This document shows positions 9,877 to 19,403 of a DNA stretch of 64,000 nucleotides, one piece after another. Source of the stretch: Prochloraceae cyanobacterium PL24a_bin.78 (GTDB lineage: Bacteria > Cyanobacteriota > Cyanobacteriia > Cyanobacteriales > JANQIW01); the NCBI GenBank assembly GCA_028281945.1, contig JANQIW010000172.1, positions 1 to 64,000 on the forward strand, read 5' to 3'. Made by a program: the position numbers and the translations under genes. The first letter of the stretch is position 1, and each line of letters begins with the position of its first letter. Under the pieces are notes generated by a model. It did not search any database and had not been told where the DNA came from. It saw nothing but the letters and a program-made list of their open reading frames with translations.

Positions 9877-11550
9877 ATGAAATACAAGCAACCAGGAGAT
9901 CAACTACAAAACGGCCGATACACCTACACCATAGAAAAAATGTTAGGGAGAGGCGGTTTTGGAGTAACCTATAAAGCAATTAAGCAAATAGGAAATAATT
10001 ATCGGCAATTAGTTGCCATTAAAACTCTCAATCCTAATATTCAAGCTTTACCAGAAAAAGAATACTTTAAACATCAAGAAAATTTTCTCAAAGAAGCATT
10101 TAAACTTAAAGGATTTAACCATCGCCATATTGTCAAAGTTAATGATATTTTTCAAGAAGGAAACTTTTGGTATATGGATATGGAGTATATCCAAGGACAA
10201 CATTTAGGAGAATATCTAGAATATTACCACTCTAAATATAATCAAAAATTATCAGAATTAGAAGCTTTAAGTTATATTAAACAGATAGGAGAGGCTTTAA
10301 TTCATGTTCATAAAAATGGTATACTTCATAGAGATGTGAAACCAGATAATATCATGTTATGGGAGAATTCTAAACGAGCAGTTTTAATTGATTTTGGTAT
10401 CGCTAGAGAATTTGTACAAAATGAAACAAGAACTCATACTAATGTGAAAACAGAAGGATTTGCCCCTATTGAACAATATCATATCCAAAGTAAAAGAGGT
10501 GCTTATACGGATATCTATGCTTTAGCTGCTACTTTATATCATATGTTAACCATGATGAAAGTAATACCTGCGGAATATCGTGAACAAGGAATTTCTCTAC
10601 AACCCCCAAAACATTTTAATCCTGAAATTAGCGATCATGTTAATGATGCGATTATGAAAGGAATGGAATTATATCCCGAAAATCGCCCTCAGACAATGGC
10701 AGAATGGTTAGAATTATTATTTCCACCAAAACGGCAAATCCCCCTTAAGACTTTTTCTTTTCAGATATTTACTGTTAATAATAAAGGAGAAATTATCAAT
10801 TGTCAAAATAAAGAAGCTCAATATATTAATGATGTTTTAGGAGTTGATAGTTTAGGCAATGAGATTAATTTGGAGTTAGTCTATATCCCAAGTGGTAGAT
10901 TTATGATGGGCACTCCTGGAATCGATCGGGAAAGCCCGCAACATTGGGTAGATTTGTCTGCTTTTTTTATGTCTAAATATCCAATTACTCAAATTCAATG
11001 GGAATTGATTATGGGTAATAATCCCTCCCGTTTTAAAGGACCTAATCGTCCTGTGGAATGTGTTTCATGGGAGGATTGTGTTAGCTTTTGCGAAAAAGTA
11101 TCTAAAATTATTGGAAAAGAATGCACTTTACCATCAGAAGCTCAATGGGAATATGCTTGTCGTGCAGGCACTACAACAGCACATTTTTTAGCAGAAACCG
11201 TAGCTGTTGGAATTACCTCTGATGGAGATTATATCTATCAAAATCAGCCCAAAGGAATTTGTCGAGGAGCCACTACTGAAGTGGGAATTTTTCCTGCCAA
11301 TGGATTTGGATTGTATGATATGTATGGCAATGTTTGGGAATGGTGTGCCGATAGTTGGCATTATAGTTACGAGGGTGCCCCTTCTGATGGCAAAGCTTGG
11401 ATCGATAATGGTTATACTTTTAAACAACAAGTAGTTAGAGGTGCTTCTATGCGCTGTGATACTAAAACTTGTCGTTCTGCCGATCGAGAGGGCCGTAGGC
11501 GTAATAAGGGTTATGAATTTTTGGGTTTCCGGATGGCCTGGGTTCCTTAA
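9877..11550 (+). CDS. Ser/Thr protein kinase - FGE/SUMF1-fold fusion protein, short-linker form
   Basis: This is a 557-residue paralogue of the three minus-strand genes. The kinase (1-282) has GRGGFG, K49, HRDVKPDN (HRD at 151-153) and DFG at 172-174. The FGE-fold domain follows almost directly (about 292-552), with only a short proline-containing joint and no membrane segment. The RGGSW anchor has become RGASM here. The domain order and the 32-residue terminal block are otherwise the same. Opposite orientation and separation by recQ suggest the duplication was followed by rearrangement. The substrate is unknown. Confidence 0.9.
   Translation: MKYKQPGDQLQNGRYTYTIEKMLGRGGFGVTYKAIKQIGNNYRQLVAIKTLNPNIQALPEKEYFKHQENFLKEAFKLKGFNHRHIVKVNDIFQEGNFWYMDMEYIQGQHLGEYLEYYHSKYNQKLSELEALSYIKQIGEALIHVHKNGILHRDVKPDNIMLWENSKRAVLIDFGIAREFVQNETRTHTNVKTEGFAPIEQYHIQSKRGAYTDIYALAATLYHMLTMMKVIPAEYREQGISLQPPKHFNPEISDHVNDAIMKGMELYPENRPQTMAEWLELLFPPKRQIPLKTFSFQIFTVNNKGEIINCQNKEAQYINDVLGVDSLGNEINLELVYIPSGRFMMGTPGIDRESPQHWVDLSAFFMSKYPITQIQWELIMGNNPSRFKGPNRPVECVSWEDCVSFCEKVSKIIGKECTLPSEAQWEYACRAGTTTAHFLAETVAVGITSDGDYIYQNQPKGICRGATTEVGIFPANGFGLYDMYGNVWEWCADSWHYSYEGAPSDGKAWIDNGYTFKQQVVRGASMRCDTKTCRSADREGRRRNKGYEFLGFRMAWVP
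11437..11532 (+). other. Candidate DGR-type variable region of the fourth kinase-FGE gene
   Basis: Codons 521-552 align without gaps to the terminal blocks of the other three genes. CRS, R, R and GFR anchors are kept, but RGGSW reads RGASM and the proline is replaced, so this copy is the most divergent. If a DGR acted here, it no longer does so with the same template. Confidence 0.35.
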
Positions 11551-11743
11551 TTAAATAACTTTAATCTAGTAACTCCATAAGTTAAATTAAGCAATAACTA
11601 ATAAATAATATTTTTTTGATTAGATTTATTCTTTATTTTAAATTTTATTCTTAGTTTTTATATTTTTATATGTTTCATTAAAAATATTTTTTATTTTTTT
11701 AACCTAAAAATAATCTTTAAAAATTAATAATACAAAATAAATT

Positions 11744-14041
11744 TTATGATTCAATGACTTCTGGTTTTTTATTTCGATCAAGTTTTAAAATCAAGACACC
11801 GAGAGGAGGGAGACAAAGATCCAGAGAATAAGGACGATTGTGAAACCACCAATCAACAGTCCACTTACCCCCAAGATTCCCCATATTGCTACCACCATAA
11901 GGGCGAGCATCACTATTAAACAATTCAGTATAAAAACCTGATTCAGGCACACCAATACGGTAATGACTGTGAGGTTGAGGCGTAAAATTACAAACTACCA
12001 CCACAAAATCTTCTAAATCCTTACTTCTACGAATAAATGAAACAATACTATGACGATTATCATTACAATCAATCCATTCAAAACCCTTCTTATCAAAATC
12101 CTGATTATAAAGGGCAGGTTCTTTTTTGTATAAATTATTCAGATCTGTAAAAAATTTTCCTAGTTTTTCGTGACGTTCGTATTGTAAAAGATGCCATTCA
12201 ATGTCAGTACCCACATTCCATTCACTCCATTGACCTAATTCCATGCTCATAAACATAGTTTTCTTACCGGGATGACAAAACATATAACTAAATAGACAAC
12301 GAACATTAGCAAATTTCTGCCATTCATCCCCAGACATTTTCCCTAAAATACTACTTTTACCATGAACTACTTCATCATGAGATAGTACCAACATATAATT
12401 TTCATTATAATGATACCACATACTAAAAGTAATGTTATTTTGATGATACTGACGATTCCAGAAGTCCATATGAAAATAATCTAAAATATCGTGCATCCAA
12501 CCCAGATTCCATTTTAGATTAAATCCTAAACCTCCCACATAAGTAGGCCAAGAAACCATCGGCCAAGTAGTTGACTCTTCAGCTATAGAAAGTATTCCTG
12601 GATAATAATTAAAAATTACACTATTAAGATGACGCAAAAAATCAGCAGCTTCAAAATTTTCTCTGCCACCGTATTCATTGGGAATCCATTCTCCTTCTTT
12701 GCGGCCATAATCTAGATACAACATGGAAGCTACTGCATCCACTCTAATGCCATCTATATGATATTTATCTAACCAAAAAAGTGCATTAGAAATTAGAAAA
12801 TTACATACTTCTTTAGAACTATAGTTAAATACTAAAGTACCCCATTCCTTTTGTTCTCCTCTACGAGGATCTTCATATTCATAAAGACAAGTACCATCGA
12901 AATAAGCTAAACCATATTTATCTTTAGCAAAATGGGCAGGAACCCAATCCATTATCACTCCAATTCCATTTTGATGACATTTATCGATCAAATACATCAA
13001 ATCCTCTGGATTCCCATAGCGAGAGGTAGGTCCATAGTAACTTATGACTTGATATCCCCAAGATCCTTCATAAGGATGTTCGACAATTGGCAATAATTCT
13101 ATATGAGTATAGCCTAATTTTTTAACATAATCAATTAGTTTATCTGCTAATTCATAGTAACTCAAAAATCTAGCATCTGGTTTCCAATCAGAAAGAGGTT
13201 TAGATTCTATTTCTCCACTCAAAAGAGGAGTTTTATCATCCACAGAACCATGTAACCAAGATCCTAAATGTACTTCATATATAGATATTGGTTGATCTAG
13301 TGGCTCAGTCTTTCTGCGTTTTTCTAACCAATCACTATCTTCCCATTTGTATTTATCCAAATCTACAATAACAGAAACTGGATAGGGTAATAGTTGATGT
13401 TGAAATCCATAAGGATCGATTTTATCATAGATATGGCCTTGTTGATTTTTGATTTCGTATTTATATATTGTCCCTTCACCAATTTCTGGAATAAATAAAT
13501 CCCAAATACTATCTTGAAGTTTTCGCATTTGATGGAATCTACCATCCCAGTTATTAAAATCTCCTAAAACCGAAACATTTCGAGCATTGGGTGCCCAAAC
13601 TGCAAAGAATACTCCTTTAATGCCATTAATTTCTGTAATATGTGCGCCTAATTTTTCGTAAATACGGTAATGATTTCCTTCAGCAAATAGATGTAAGTCT
13701 AATTCTGTTATCTGGGAGTAATGAAAAGAATAGGGATCGTAAATTATTTTTTCTGTTTCCTCTTGAAGAATTTTCAGTTGGTAATTCACTAATTCAGGAA
13801 TTTCAATCCTACATTCAAAAAAATGAGGGTGGTATAAAGATGACATAGAGCATTCTTTTTTCCTGTTTTTTTCATAATAGATCACGGATACAGAGGTTAC
13901 TTCAGGTAAATAAGTCCTGACAATCCAACTTTTTTGTCCATTTTTGTTTTCTTCTAAATGAGAACCAAGAACTGAAAAGGGATCATTATGGAGATTATTA
14001 ATAATTTTATAGACTTCTTCTTGAGAAATATTGCTAACCAT
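11744..14041 (-). CDS. glgB: 1,4-alpha-glucan branching enzyme
   Basis: This 765-residue protein is full length for the GH13 branching enzymes of cyanobacteria. Two N-terminal beta-sandwich (CBM48-type) regions precede the (beta/alpha)8 catalytic domain. Visible motifs are EHPYEGSWGYQ, GIRVDAVASML with the nucleophile Asp, IAEEST with the acid/base Glu, and LSHDEVVHGK. It forms alpha-1,6 branches in glycogen or semi-amylopectin in the cytoplasm. It is monocistronic. malQ, which acts on the same polymer, is elsewhere in this window at 53 kb. Confidence 0.97.
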   Translation of the reverse strand: MVSNISQEEVYKIINNLHNDPFSVLGSHLEENKNGQKSWIVRTYLPEVTSVSVIYYEKNRKKECSMSSLYHPHFFECRIEIPELVNYQLKILQEETEKIIYDPYSFHYSQITELDLHLFAEGNHYRIYEKLGAHITEINGIKGVFFAVWAPNARNVSVLGDFNNWDGRFHQMRKLQDSIWDLFIPEIGEGTIYKYEIKNQQGHIYDKIDPYGFQHQLLPYPVSVIVDLDKYKWEDSDWLEKRRKTEPLDQPISIYEVHLGSWLHGSVDDKTPLLSGEIESKPLSDWKPDARFLSYYELADKLIDYVKKLGYTHIELLPIVEHPYEGSWGYQVISYYGPTSRYGNPEDLMYLIDKCHQNGIGVIMDWVPAHFAKDKYGLAYFDGTCLYEYEDPRRGEQKEWGTLVFNYSSKEVCNFLISNALFWLDKYHIDGIRVDAVASMLYLDYGRKEGEWIPNEYGGRENFEAADFLRHLNSVIFNYYPGILSIAEESTTWPMVSWPTYVGGLGFNLKWNLGWMHDILDYFHMDFWNRQYHQNNITFSMWYHYNENYMLVLSHDEVVHGKSSILGKMSGDEWQKFANVRCLFSYMFCHPGKKTMFMSMELGQWSEWNVGTDIEWHLLQYERHEKLGKFFTDLNNLYKKEPALYNQDFDKKGFEWIDCNDNRHSIVSFIRRSKDLEDFVVVVCNFTPQPHSHYRIGVPESGFYTELFNSDARPYGGSNMGNLGGKWTVDWWFHNRPYSLDLCLPPLGVLILKLDRNKKPEVIES

Positions 14042-14101
14042 TTAAATTTTTTTTTATAGATTAATTTCTAAACATTTTCATCACAATTAATTATAGACTT
14101 A

Positions 14102-14404
14102 TTACAGGAAAGGAATAAAAGTATTTAATAGCTTAAATAATTGCAAAAGAAAAATAACGTCTTTAACTTCAGGAGATAAATTAGGGGGTAAATTGCTTTG
14201 GGCTATTTGTGTTTGCAATATGGCATATTCACTTGCACTTAAAGGTTTATTATCAAAAGGCGATCGAGCTTCAGTGATTATTTGAGAGCGCAAAACCTCT
14301 TCAGGAGTATCTTCTGGGGGCGGTAAAGCCATCACATCATCTCTGATAGGCAATAATCCTAATAAAATAAATAGGAATCCAATTACTAAATTTCCAACTT
14401 TCAT
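14102..14404 (-). CDS. Small exported protein of unknown function
   Basis: This 100-residue product starts at the ATG of MKVGNLVIG, preceded by AGAGG four bases upstream. A TTG start eight codons earlier is possible but has no supporting site. Residues about 5-25 form a hydrophobic signal-like segment, followed by DDVMALPPPEDTPEE, which suggests export and cleavage near MALP. The rest is helical with a hydrophobic tail. Short proline-rich proteins of this kind with PPPEDTPEEVLR are common hypotheticals in cyanobacteria. No function is assigned. Confidence 0.7.
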   Translation of the reverse strand: MKVGNLVIGFLFILLGLLPIRDDVMALPPPEDTPEEVLRSQIITEARSPFDNKPLSASEYAILQTQIAQSNLPPNLSPEVKDVIFLLQLFKLLNTFIPFL

Positions 14405-14633
14405 AAAACCTCTTAAACCATGAGTCAAATTTTTGAAGATATTTATATATCAAGGAACTTTTACTAAGAATTTTTAAAATAATTGCTTTTTTTACCAATA
14501 ATTAGGAAATCAAACTAAAGATATCTTCTTTAAGAGATATTTTACTAATAGATATAATTTATCTGATGAACTATATTAATACTAAAACATAGTATTAACA
14601 TTTTAAATCAATTTTTATCAAGTTTTAATTATT

Positions 14634-15326
14634 TTAATTCTCCTTTACTATAGATTTTGATTCTAAACCTGGAGGGAGATTTTCCCCACAGAGTTCATGA
14701 ATCTGAATAATCCTTTCAAATAACCAAGGATAATTCTGACGATATTCGGGAATTCGTGCTAAAGGAGAAAGAAGAGCCGCACCACTCAAATCAGCAACAC
14801 TGAGACTATCTCCTACTAAAAAAGGTTGTTGTTTCCAAATAGATAGTACTTCAAATGCTGTTTGTAAACGTTTTTTTGCCAATTCAACTGCGGCAGAATT
14901 TATGGAATATTGCATTCTTACTACCTTAATTACTAACTGACTTGAGAGACTCGGATCGAGATTTTTGCCTTCATTAGCACGGAATTGATAATAAACAAAA
15001 CGAGTTGCTGTGCCAATACTTTCATCTAACCAATCTTCTAATAACCAAGCCTTAGTTTTTTCCTCTGGATTAGAGGGAATGATACTAGGAGATGGAGTAT
15101 ATTCTTGAAGATATTTAAAGATATTTGTAGAATCTGCAATACATTTTGGTTGGCCTTCTTCTTGTGGTAATAAAATGGGCAATGTTGTCAAACCATTTAA
15201 GGGTTTAACCTTAAAAATATGTAATCCAGGAGTTAGATTTTCTACCTGATAATTTATTTTTTTATAACCCAGTGCTAGTCGTGCTTTTCGACAATAGTGA
15301 GAAGTGCTAAATTGCAATAGCAGCAT
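14634..15326 (-). CDS. Glutathione S-transferase family protein
   Basis: The protein has 230 residues. The N-terminal thioredoxin-like domain begins MLLLQFSTSHYCRKAR, with a Ser-x-x-x-Cys type active-site region, and contains the cis-proline strand TLPIL and an ADST glutathione-binding turn. The C-terminal part is an all-helical GST domain including PFLVGDSLSVADLSGAALL, the N-capping box region typical of the family. It probably conjugates or reduces with glutathione in the cytoplasm. The physiological substrate cannot be read from sequence. Confidence 0.88.
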   Translation of the reverse strand: MLLLQFSTSHYCRKARLALGYKKINYQVENLTPGLHIFKVKPLNGLTTLPILLPQEEGQPKCIADSTNIFKYLQEYTPSPSIIPSNPEEKTKAWLLEDWLDESIGTATRFVYYQFRANEGKNLDPSLSSQLVIKVVRMQYSINSAAVELAKKRLQTAFEVLSIWKQQPFLVGDSLSVADLSGAALLSPLARIPEYRQNYPWLFERIIQIHELCGENLPPGLESKSIVKEN

Positions 15327-15613
15327 TTACTTGTATTTTCTAGCAGTTAGTATTAATTAATTTATTATTGTATCACATCTTTATTTTTGAGTTTATTTTT
15401 AGTTTGATTTAATAAACATTGCCAAAGTTTATTGTCGTTTTGTTAAATTAATTGTAATTTGTGCTAGTTATGAAAAATAATAGTAAAAAAAGAGATTAAT
15501 TGATATTTCTTAAGTTTAGCCTATTTAGAAAGGGAGCTATTAAAATTAGCAAAATAATCTTTAATTTCTCTAGTTAATACTTTTAAAAATATAAACATTA
15601 AAAAAAATATAAA

Positions 15614-16333
15614 ATGAATCATCAACATATCTGTCCATTTTGTTCTTCCTTGTTATTGTCTCACATTCGATCGGGAAAACTCTATTGGTTTTGTCCTCAT
15701 TGCTATCAAGAAATACCTTATGGAATAGAGAATAATAATTATCAAAAAACCCTCATAGTTAAGGAAGAAGAAAAAAAAATAGAGGGAAAAAGAAACCATG
15801 GGTTGAGAAATTCTCTACCTCCAGAAATGCTTTTAGATCAAGTAACTAAATTAGCATCTCGCCGCTATTTTGAAGAATATCTCCAAAGTCAATGGCAAAG
15901 AATGGTAAAAGAACAAGAACATATTTCACTAATGATTTTAGCTCTAGAATTAAGTAAAAGTTTACAATATTCCGGAGATAAAGAATTATTTGAGACATAT
16001 CTTAAACAGTTTGCCAATATTATAGTTTCAGTAGCAAAACGTCCCAGCGATTTAGTAGCTCGTTATGAGTCAGAAAAATTTATGGTACTTTTACCATATA
16101 CCCACGGAAGTGTTGCCTTACATTTAGCTGATGAAATTGAACGAAAATTTATAGATTTAAAAATTTCTTCTGACAAACATCAACATCAAATTCTTAGCTA
16201 TCGTTTAGGAGTGGCAAGCGTTAATCCTAATCCCCAACTTTCCCCTGAAAGCTTAATTCAAACCGCTTTTTCTGCTCTTTCTCAAGCAACTGTCAAAGGT
16301 GACGACTTAGTAATATTTTATGCTACAATATGA
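15614..16333 (+). CDS. Zinc-ribbon protein with degenerate GGDEF domain
   Basis: The protein has 239 residues. Cys7, Cys10, Cys27 and Cys30 form a C-x2-C...C-x2-C zinc ribbon. After a charged linker, residues about 72-237 follow the GGDEF fold (LLDQVTKLASRRYF, then ARYESEKFMVLLP). The signature is ESEKF instead of GGDEF (152-156), and the metal-binding Asp of the first strand is not visible, so diguanylate cyclase activity is unlikely. It is first in a plus-strand run with phoH 46 bp downstream. It may be a structural or nucleotide-binding regulator (inference). Confidence 0.85.
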   Translation: MNHQHICPFCSSLLLSHIRSGKLYWFCPHCYQEIPYGIENNNYQKTLIVKEEEKKIEGKRNHGLRNSLPPEMLLDQVTKLASRRYFEEYLQSQWQRMVKEQEHISLMILALELSKSLQYSGDKELFETYLKQFANIIVSVAKRPSDLVARYESEKFMVLLPYTHGSVALHLADEIERKFIDLKISSDKHQHQILSYRLGVASVNPNPQLSPESLIQTAFSALSQATVKGDDLVIFYATI

Positions 16334-16379
16334 TGAACACTAAATTTAAATTAAAATTTCCCAGATCAAATAAATCTTG

Positions 16380-17336
16380 ATGAATGAAGGATCCTTAACA
16401 ATTCAATTACCAAATGCTGAAAGCGCCATCGCCTTAGCAGGAGAAAATGAAATCAATCTTAAATTTATCTCCCGTCAAACTGGAGCACAATTAGTACTTA
16501 GAGGACAAGATTTACTAATTTTTGGTAAACCTAAGCCTGTAGAACGATGTCAGAATTTAATTCGATCCCTTAAACCATATTGGATTAAAGCAAAAACCAT
16601 ATCTCAACCTGATATTCTCACAGCATTTCAAGCATTAGATACGGGAAGAGTAGACGAATACCAAGATTTACAAGGAGAAATTCTTGCGTCTACTAGAAGA
16701 GGTGAAGAGATTCGAGCGAAAACTTTCCGTCAACGTCAATATATTAAAGCTATACAAAAACACGATGTTACCTTTTGTATCGGGCCTGCGGGGACTGGAA
16801 AAACTTTTTTGGCGGCAGTTTTAGCGGTAGATGCTTTACTAAAAAATCAATACGATCGTCTCATTTTAACCCGCCCAGCGGTAGAAGCAGGAGAAAAATT
16901 AGGCTTTTTACCAGGAGATTTACAACAAAAAGTCAACCCCTTTTTACGGCCTTTATATGATGCCCTTTACCAATTTATTGAACCCAGCAAAATACCAGAT
17001 TTAATGGAAAAAGGTAGAATAGAAGTAGCTCCTCTAGCCTATATGAGGGGGCGTACCCTTAATAATGCTTTTATTATTGTTGATGAAGCACAAAATACTA
17101 CTCCAGCTCAACTGAAAATGGTTTTAACAAGGTTAGGTTTTTCTTCCAAAATGATTGTCACGGGAGATATTACTCAAACTGACTTACCCCACTATCAACA
17201 ATCAGGATTAACAGTAGCTAGCAAAATCCTTAAATCAGTAGAAGGAATAGCTTTTTGTCAATTTACCCAAGCCGATGTGGTGCGTCATCCCCTAGTGCAA
17301 AGAATAGTTGCAGCTTATGAACAAGTTGAAAAATAA
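16380..17336 (+). CDS. phoH: PhoH-family ATPase
   Basis: The protein has 318 residues from the ATG at 16380. A TTG directly before it is in frame but less likely. An N-terminal KH-like RNA-binding segment is followed by a P-loop ATPase domain with GPAGTGKT, a Walker B ending VDEAQN and a downstream GDITQTDLP motif, all typical of PhoH. The family is linked to RNA metabolism and phosphate stress, with nuclease/helicase-like roles proposed. It sits between the degenerate-GGDEF gene and the MotA-like gene with short gaps, so co-transcription is likely. Confidence 0.95.
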   Translation: MNEGSLTIQLPNAESAIALAGENEINLKFISRQTGAQLVLRGQDLLIFGKPKPVERCQNLIRSLKPYWIKAKTISQPDILTAFQALDTGRVDEYQDLQGEILASTRRGEEIRAKTFRQRQYIKAIQKHDVTFCIGPAGTGKTFLAAVLAVDALLKNQYDRLILTRPAVEAGEKLGFLPGDLQQKVNPFLRPLYDALYQFIEPSKIPDLMEKGRIEVAPLAYMRGRTLNNAFIIVDEAQNTTPAQLKMVLTRLGFSSKMIVTGDITQTDLPHYQQSGLTVASKILKSVEGIAFCQFTQADVVRHPLVQRIVAAYEQVEK

Positions 17337-17369
17337 ATCATCACCATAAATCATCACCATAAATCATCA
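17335..17369 (+). repeat. Short tandem repeat, 13-bp unit
   Basis: The unit aaatcatcaccat occurs twice perfectly plus a nine-base partial copy, starting inside the phoH stop codon and ending just before the next gene. It is probably replication slippage. No regulatory role is evident. Confidence 0.85.
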
Positions 17370-17379
17370 AAATATTATT

Positions 17380-18468
17380 ATGCTTGAATTCTTTGGGCTT
17401 TTACCAAGTTATCTAATTTTTTTCAGTATCTTTTTGATAATTTTACCTACTTTTGTCTCTATTTTATTACGTTTTTTTCTGGCTCAACATTTAAGTTTTT
17501 TAGCTCTTAAAACTAGAAGAATCTTAAGTGGAAATAGACAAGGGCAAGAACCTAGAATTATCACCAATTTAGAGCAAAGATTGCAACAGGGAACGATAAA
17601 TATTGAACAAATTAATACCACCGCTTTAATAGAAAATATTTATAGTCAAGAAAAGTTTTCCTTTTTAGGATTAAATTTACGTTGTGAACAAATTGAAACA
17701 TTAACTAGAACTTTACCTAATCTATTATTGGGTTTTGGACTATTAGGAACTTTTTTAGGAATTACCATCAATTTAGCAAATTTAAGTCAAACTATTAGTC
17801 AAGTTGATGTTAGTGATGTTCAAAGTTTAATTGCAGAATTAAATCAACCGCTTCAAGGTATGGGTATTGCTTTTGTTACTAGTTTAATTGCCGTTGCTGC
17901 TAGTTCTTTATTAACTATAATTAATTTTACTTGGAATACTAATTTAGCTAAATCTAGTGTTATTAATTCCCTAGAAGATTATGTTGATAATATTTATTTG
18001 CCACAATTGCCAACCTATCATCCTGTTAAAGAAGGCATTGATAATTTAGTAGGAGAATTTAGGATATTTATTAATAATTTAGAACAAGCAATTACTGAAT
18101 CTTTAGCCTCTCCTGTGGAAGTAATGGTAGCAGAAAATAAAAGAGTAGCCAATTTAGCTGAGGAAGTATATAGTAGTTTAAGAGATTCATCAGCTAGCAT
18201 CGAACAAAGTGCAGGGGATTTAAGAAAAGCAGCAAATACCATTCAACAAAGTAGATTTGCCGAGAAATTATCATCAGCAATAGAAGATTTAGCTATTTCT
18301 CAAAATCAATTTTCCCAATCATCTTTAGTGCTAAAAAAATCCACTCAATCTATTGAAAATACTCTACAAACTATGCAAGCTTCCATGCAAAAAATGTTAG
18401 AAGTAGGGGAACAAATTAGCTTTATTAATCAAAAATTTATGCTCAAAATTAGGGACAATAATGAGTAA
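17380..18468 (+). CDS. MotA/TolQ/ExbB-family proton channel subunit (ZorA-like)
   Basis: The protein has 362 residues. Hydrophobic segments lie at about 6-30, 112-132 (LLLGFGLLGTFLGI) and 163-187, with the last two forming the MotA/TolQ/ExbB core. A long helical C-terminal tail (about 210-360) is rich in Q, S and E, like the cytoplasmic tail of ZorA. It overlaps the next gene by 8 bp, which encodes the matching MotB/OmpA partner, so the two form an inner-membrane ion-driven motor. Without ZorC/D/E genes this is not a complete Zorya system; a housekeeping envelope role is possible. Confidence 0.85.
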   Translation: MLEFFGLLPSYLIFFSIFLIILPTFVSILLRFFLAQHLSFLALKTRRILSGNRQGQEPRIITNLEQRLQQGTINIEQINTTALIENIYSQEKFSFLGLNLRCEQIETLTRTLPNLLLGFGLLGTFLGITINLANLSQTISQVDVSDVQSLIAELNQPLQGMGIAFVTSLIAVAASSLLTIINFTWNTNLAKSSVINSLEDYVDNIYLPQLPTYHPVKEGIDNLVGEFRIFINNLEQAITESLASPVEVMVAENKRVANLAEEVYSSLRDSSASIEQSAGDLRKAANTIQQSRFAEKLSSAIEDLAISQNQFSQSSLVLKKSTQSIENTLQTMQASMQKMLEVGEQISFINQKFMLKIRDNNE

Positions 18469-19354
18469 ACGTTTTAAAAGAAGAAAAGAAGAAGTAGAAG
18501 AATTTAATATTTGGCCATCCTTTACCGATTTGATGTCTAATGCCGTAATGATTCTTACTTTATTTTTATTTCTAGCATTATTTAGGGCGGTTTTTTTAAA
18601 ATATGTTGCCCAAGAAACTGAAGAAACTTTGAGCGAAAATGTAACAGTTTTACAGCAACAAATCGGCAATTTAAAAAGTCAATTATCCCAAAGTAATCAA
18701 GAATTAACTGAAGCAAAAGGTGAAGTAAGAAGATTAAATAGAGTTACCAATGAATTAAATCAATATGCTGAATCAAGAAATGAAATAATTGCAGAATTGG
18801 AAACCCAAATACTTCAATTAGAAGATGAATCAACGGAGTTAGAAGAGCAAATTGTTAACTTAAAATTAGCACCTCCAGTGTTAGTAATTCAAGATTCGGG
18901 AGAGTATCGTTTTCAATCCGGTAGTGCCCAATTACCACAACAATTAAGTCTTTATATTGAACAAGAATTAGTACCAAAAATTGAGAATATTGCTAGAGAA
19001 AGAGATATTTATGTTATAGAAATTATTGGCCATACAGATGGTCAAATTATTAATGGTAATAGCAATTTAGATGCCAATTTAGAAGAGGTGGCAAAAGGTC
19101 AAAAATCTGTTAGTATTTTAAGACCAGGATCAAATGCTGATTTGGGTTTATTAAGGGCTTTAGAAGTTATTAAAAAGCTTCAGGAAGTTCAAACAAGAGG
19201 GCGTTTACAAGGGTTAGAATTTCGGGCTTATTCTGCTGCACAATTATTTTTACCATCGGGAGGTTTTGCTTCGGCAAATCGTCAACCAGATGCTACTCGA
19301 AGACGTATTGAAATTCGTTTCTCTCCTCTAGGTCAGGCGGAAACTATTCGATAA
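18461..19354 (+). CDS. MotB/OmpA-family peptidoglycan-binding motor subunit (ZorB-like)
   Basis: The protein has 297 residues. A short cytoplasmic N-terminus precedes PSFTDLMSNAVMILT, a membrane helix (about 21-46) with Asp23 in the position of the proton-carrying Asp of MotB/ZorB proteins. A coiled coil (about 50-137) leads to an OmpA-like domain with IIGHTDG (188-194) and RRRIEIRF near the C-terminus. It should anchor the stator to peptidoglycan. It starts inside the end of the MotA-like gene, which implies translational coupling. Confidence 0.88.
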   Translation: MSKRFKRRKEEVEEFNIWPSFTDLMSNAVMILTLFLFLALFRAVFLKYVAQETEETLSENVTVLQQQIGNLKSQLSQSNQELTEAKGEVRRLNRVTNELNQYAESRNEIIAELETQILQLEDESTELEEQIVNLKLAPPVLVIQDSGEYRFQSGSAQLPQQLSLYIEQELVPKIENIARERDIYVIEIIGHTDGQIINGNSNLDANLEEVAKGQKSVSILRPGSNADLGLLRALEVIKKLQEVQTRGRLQGLEFRAYSAAQLFLPSGGFASANRQPDATRRRIEIRFSPLGQAETIR

Positions 19355-19403
19355 TTTGTCGATATTTTTTTATAAATACTGATAGTTAATCCTCAAAAAA
19401 TTC

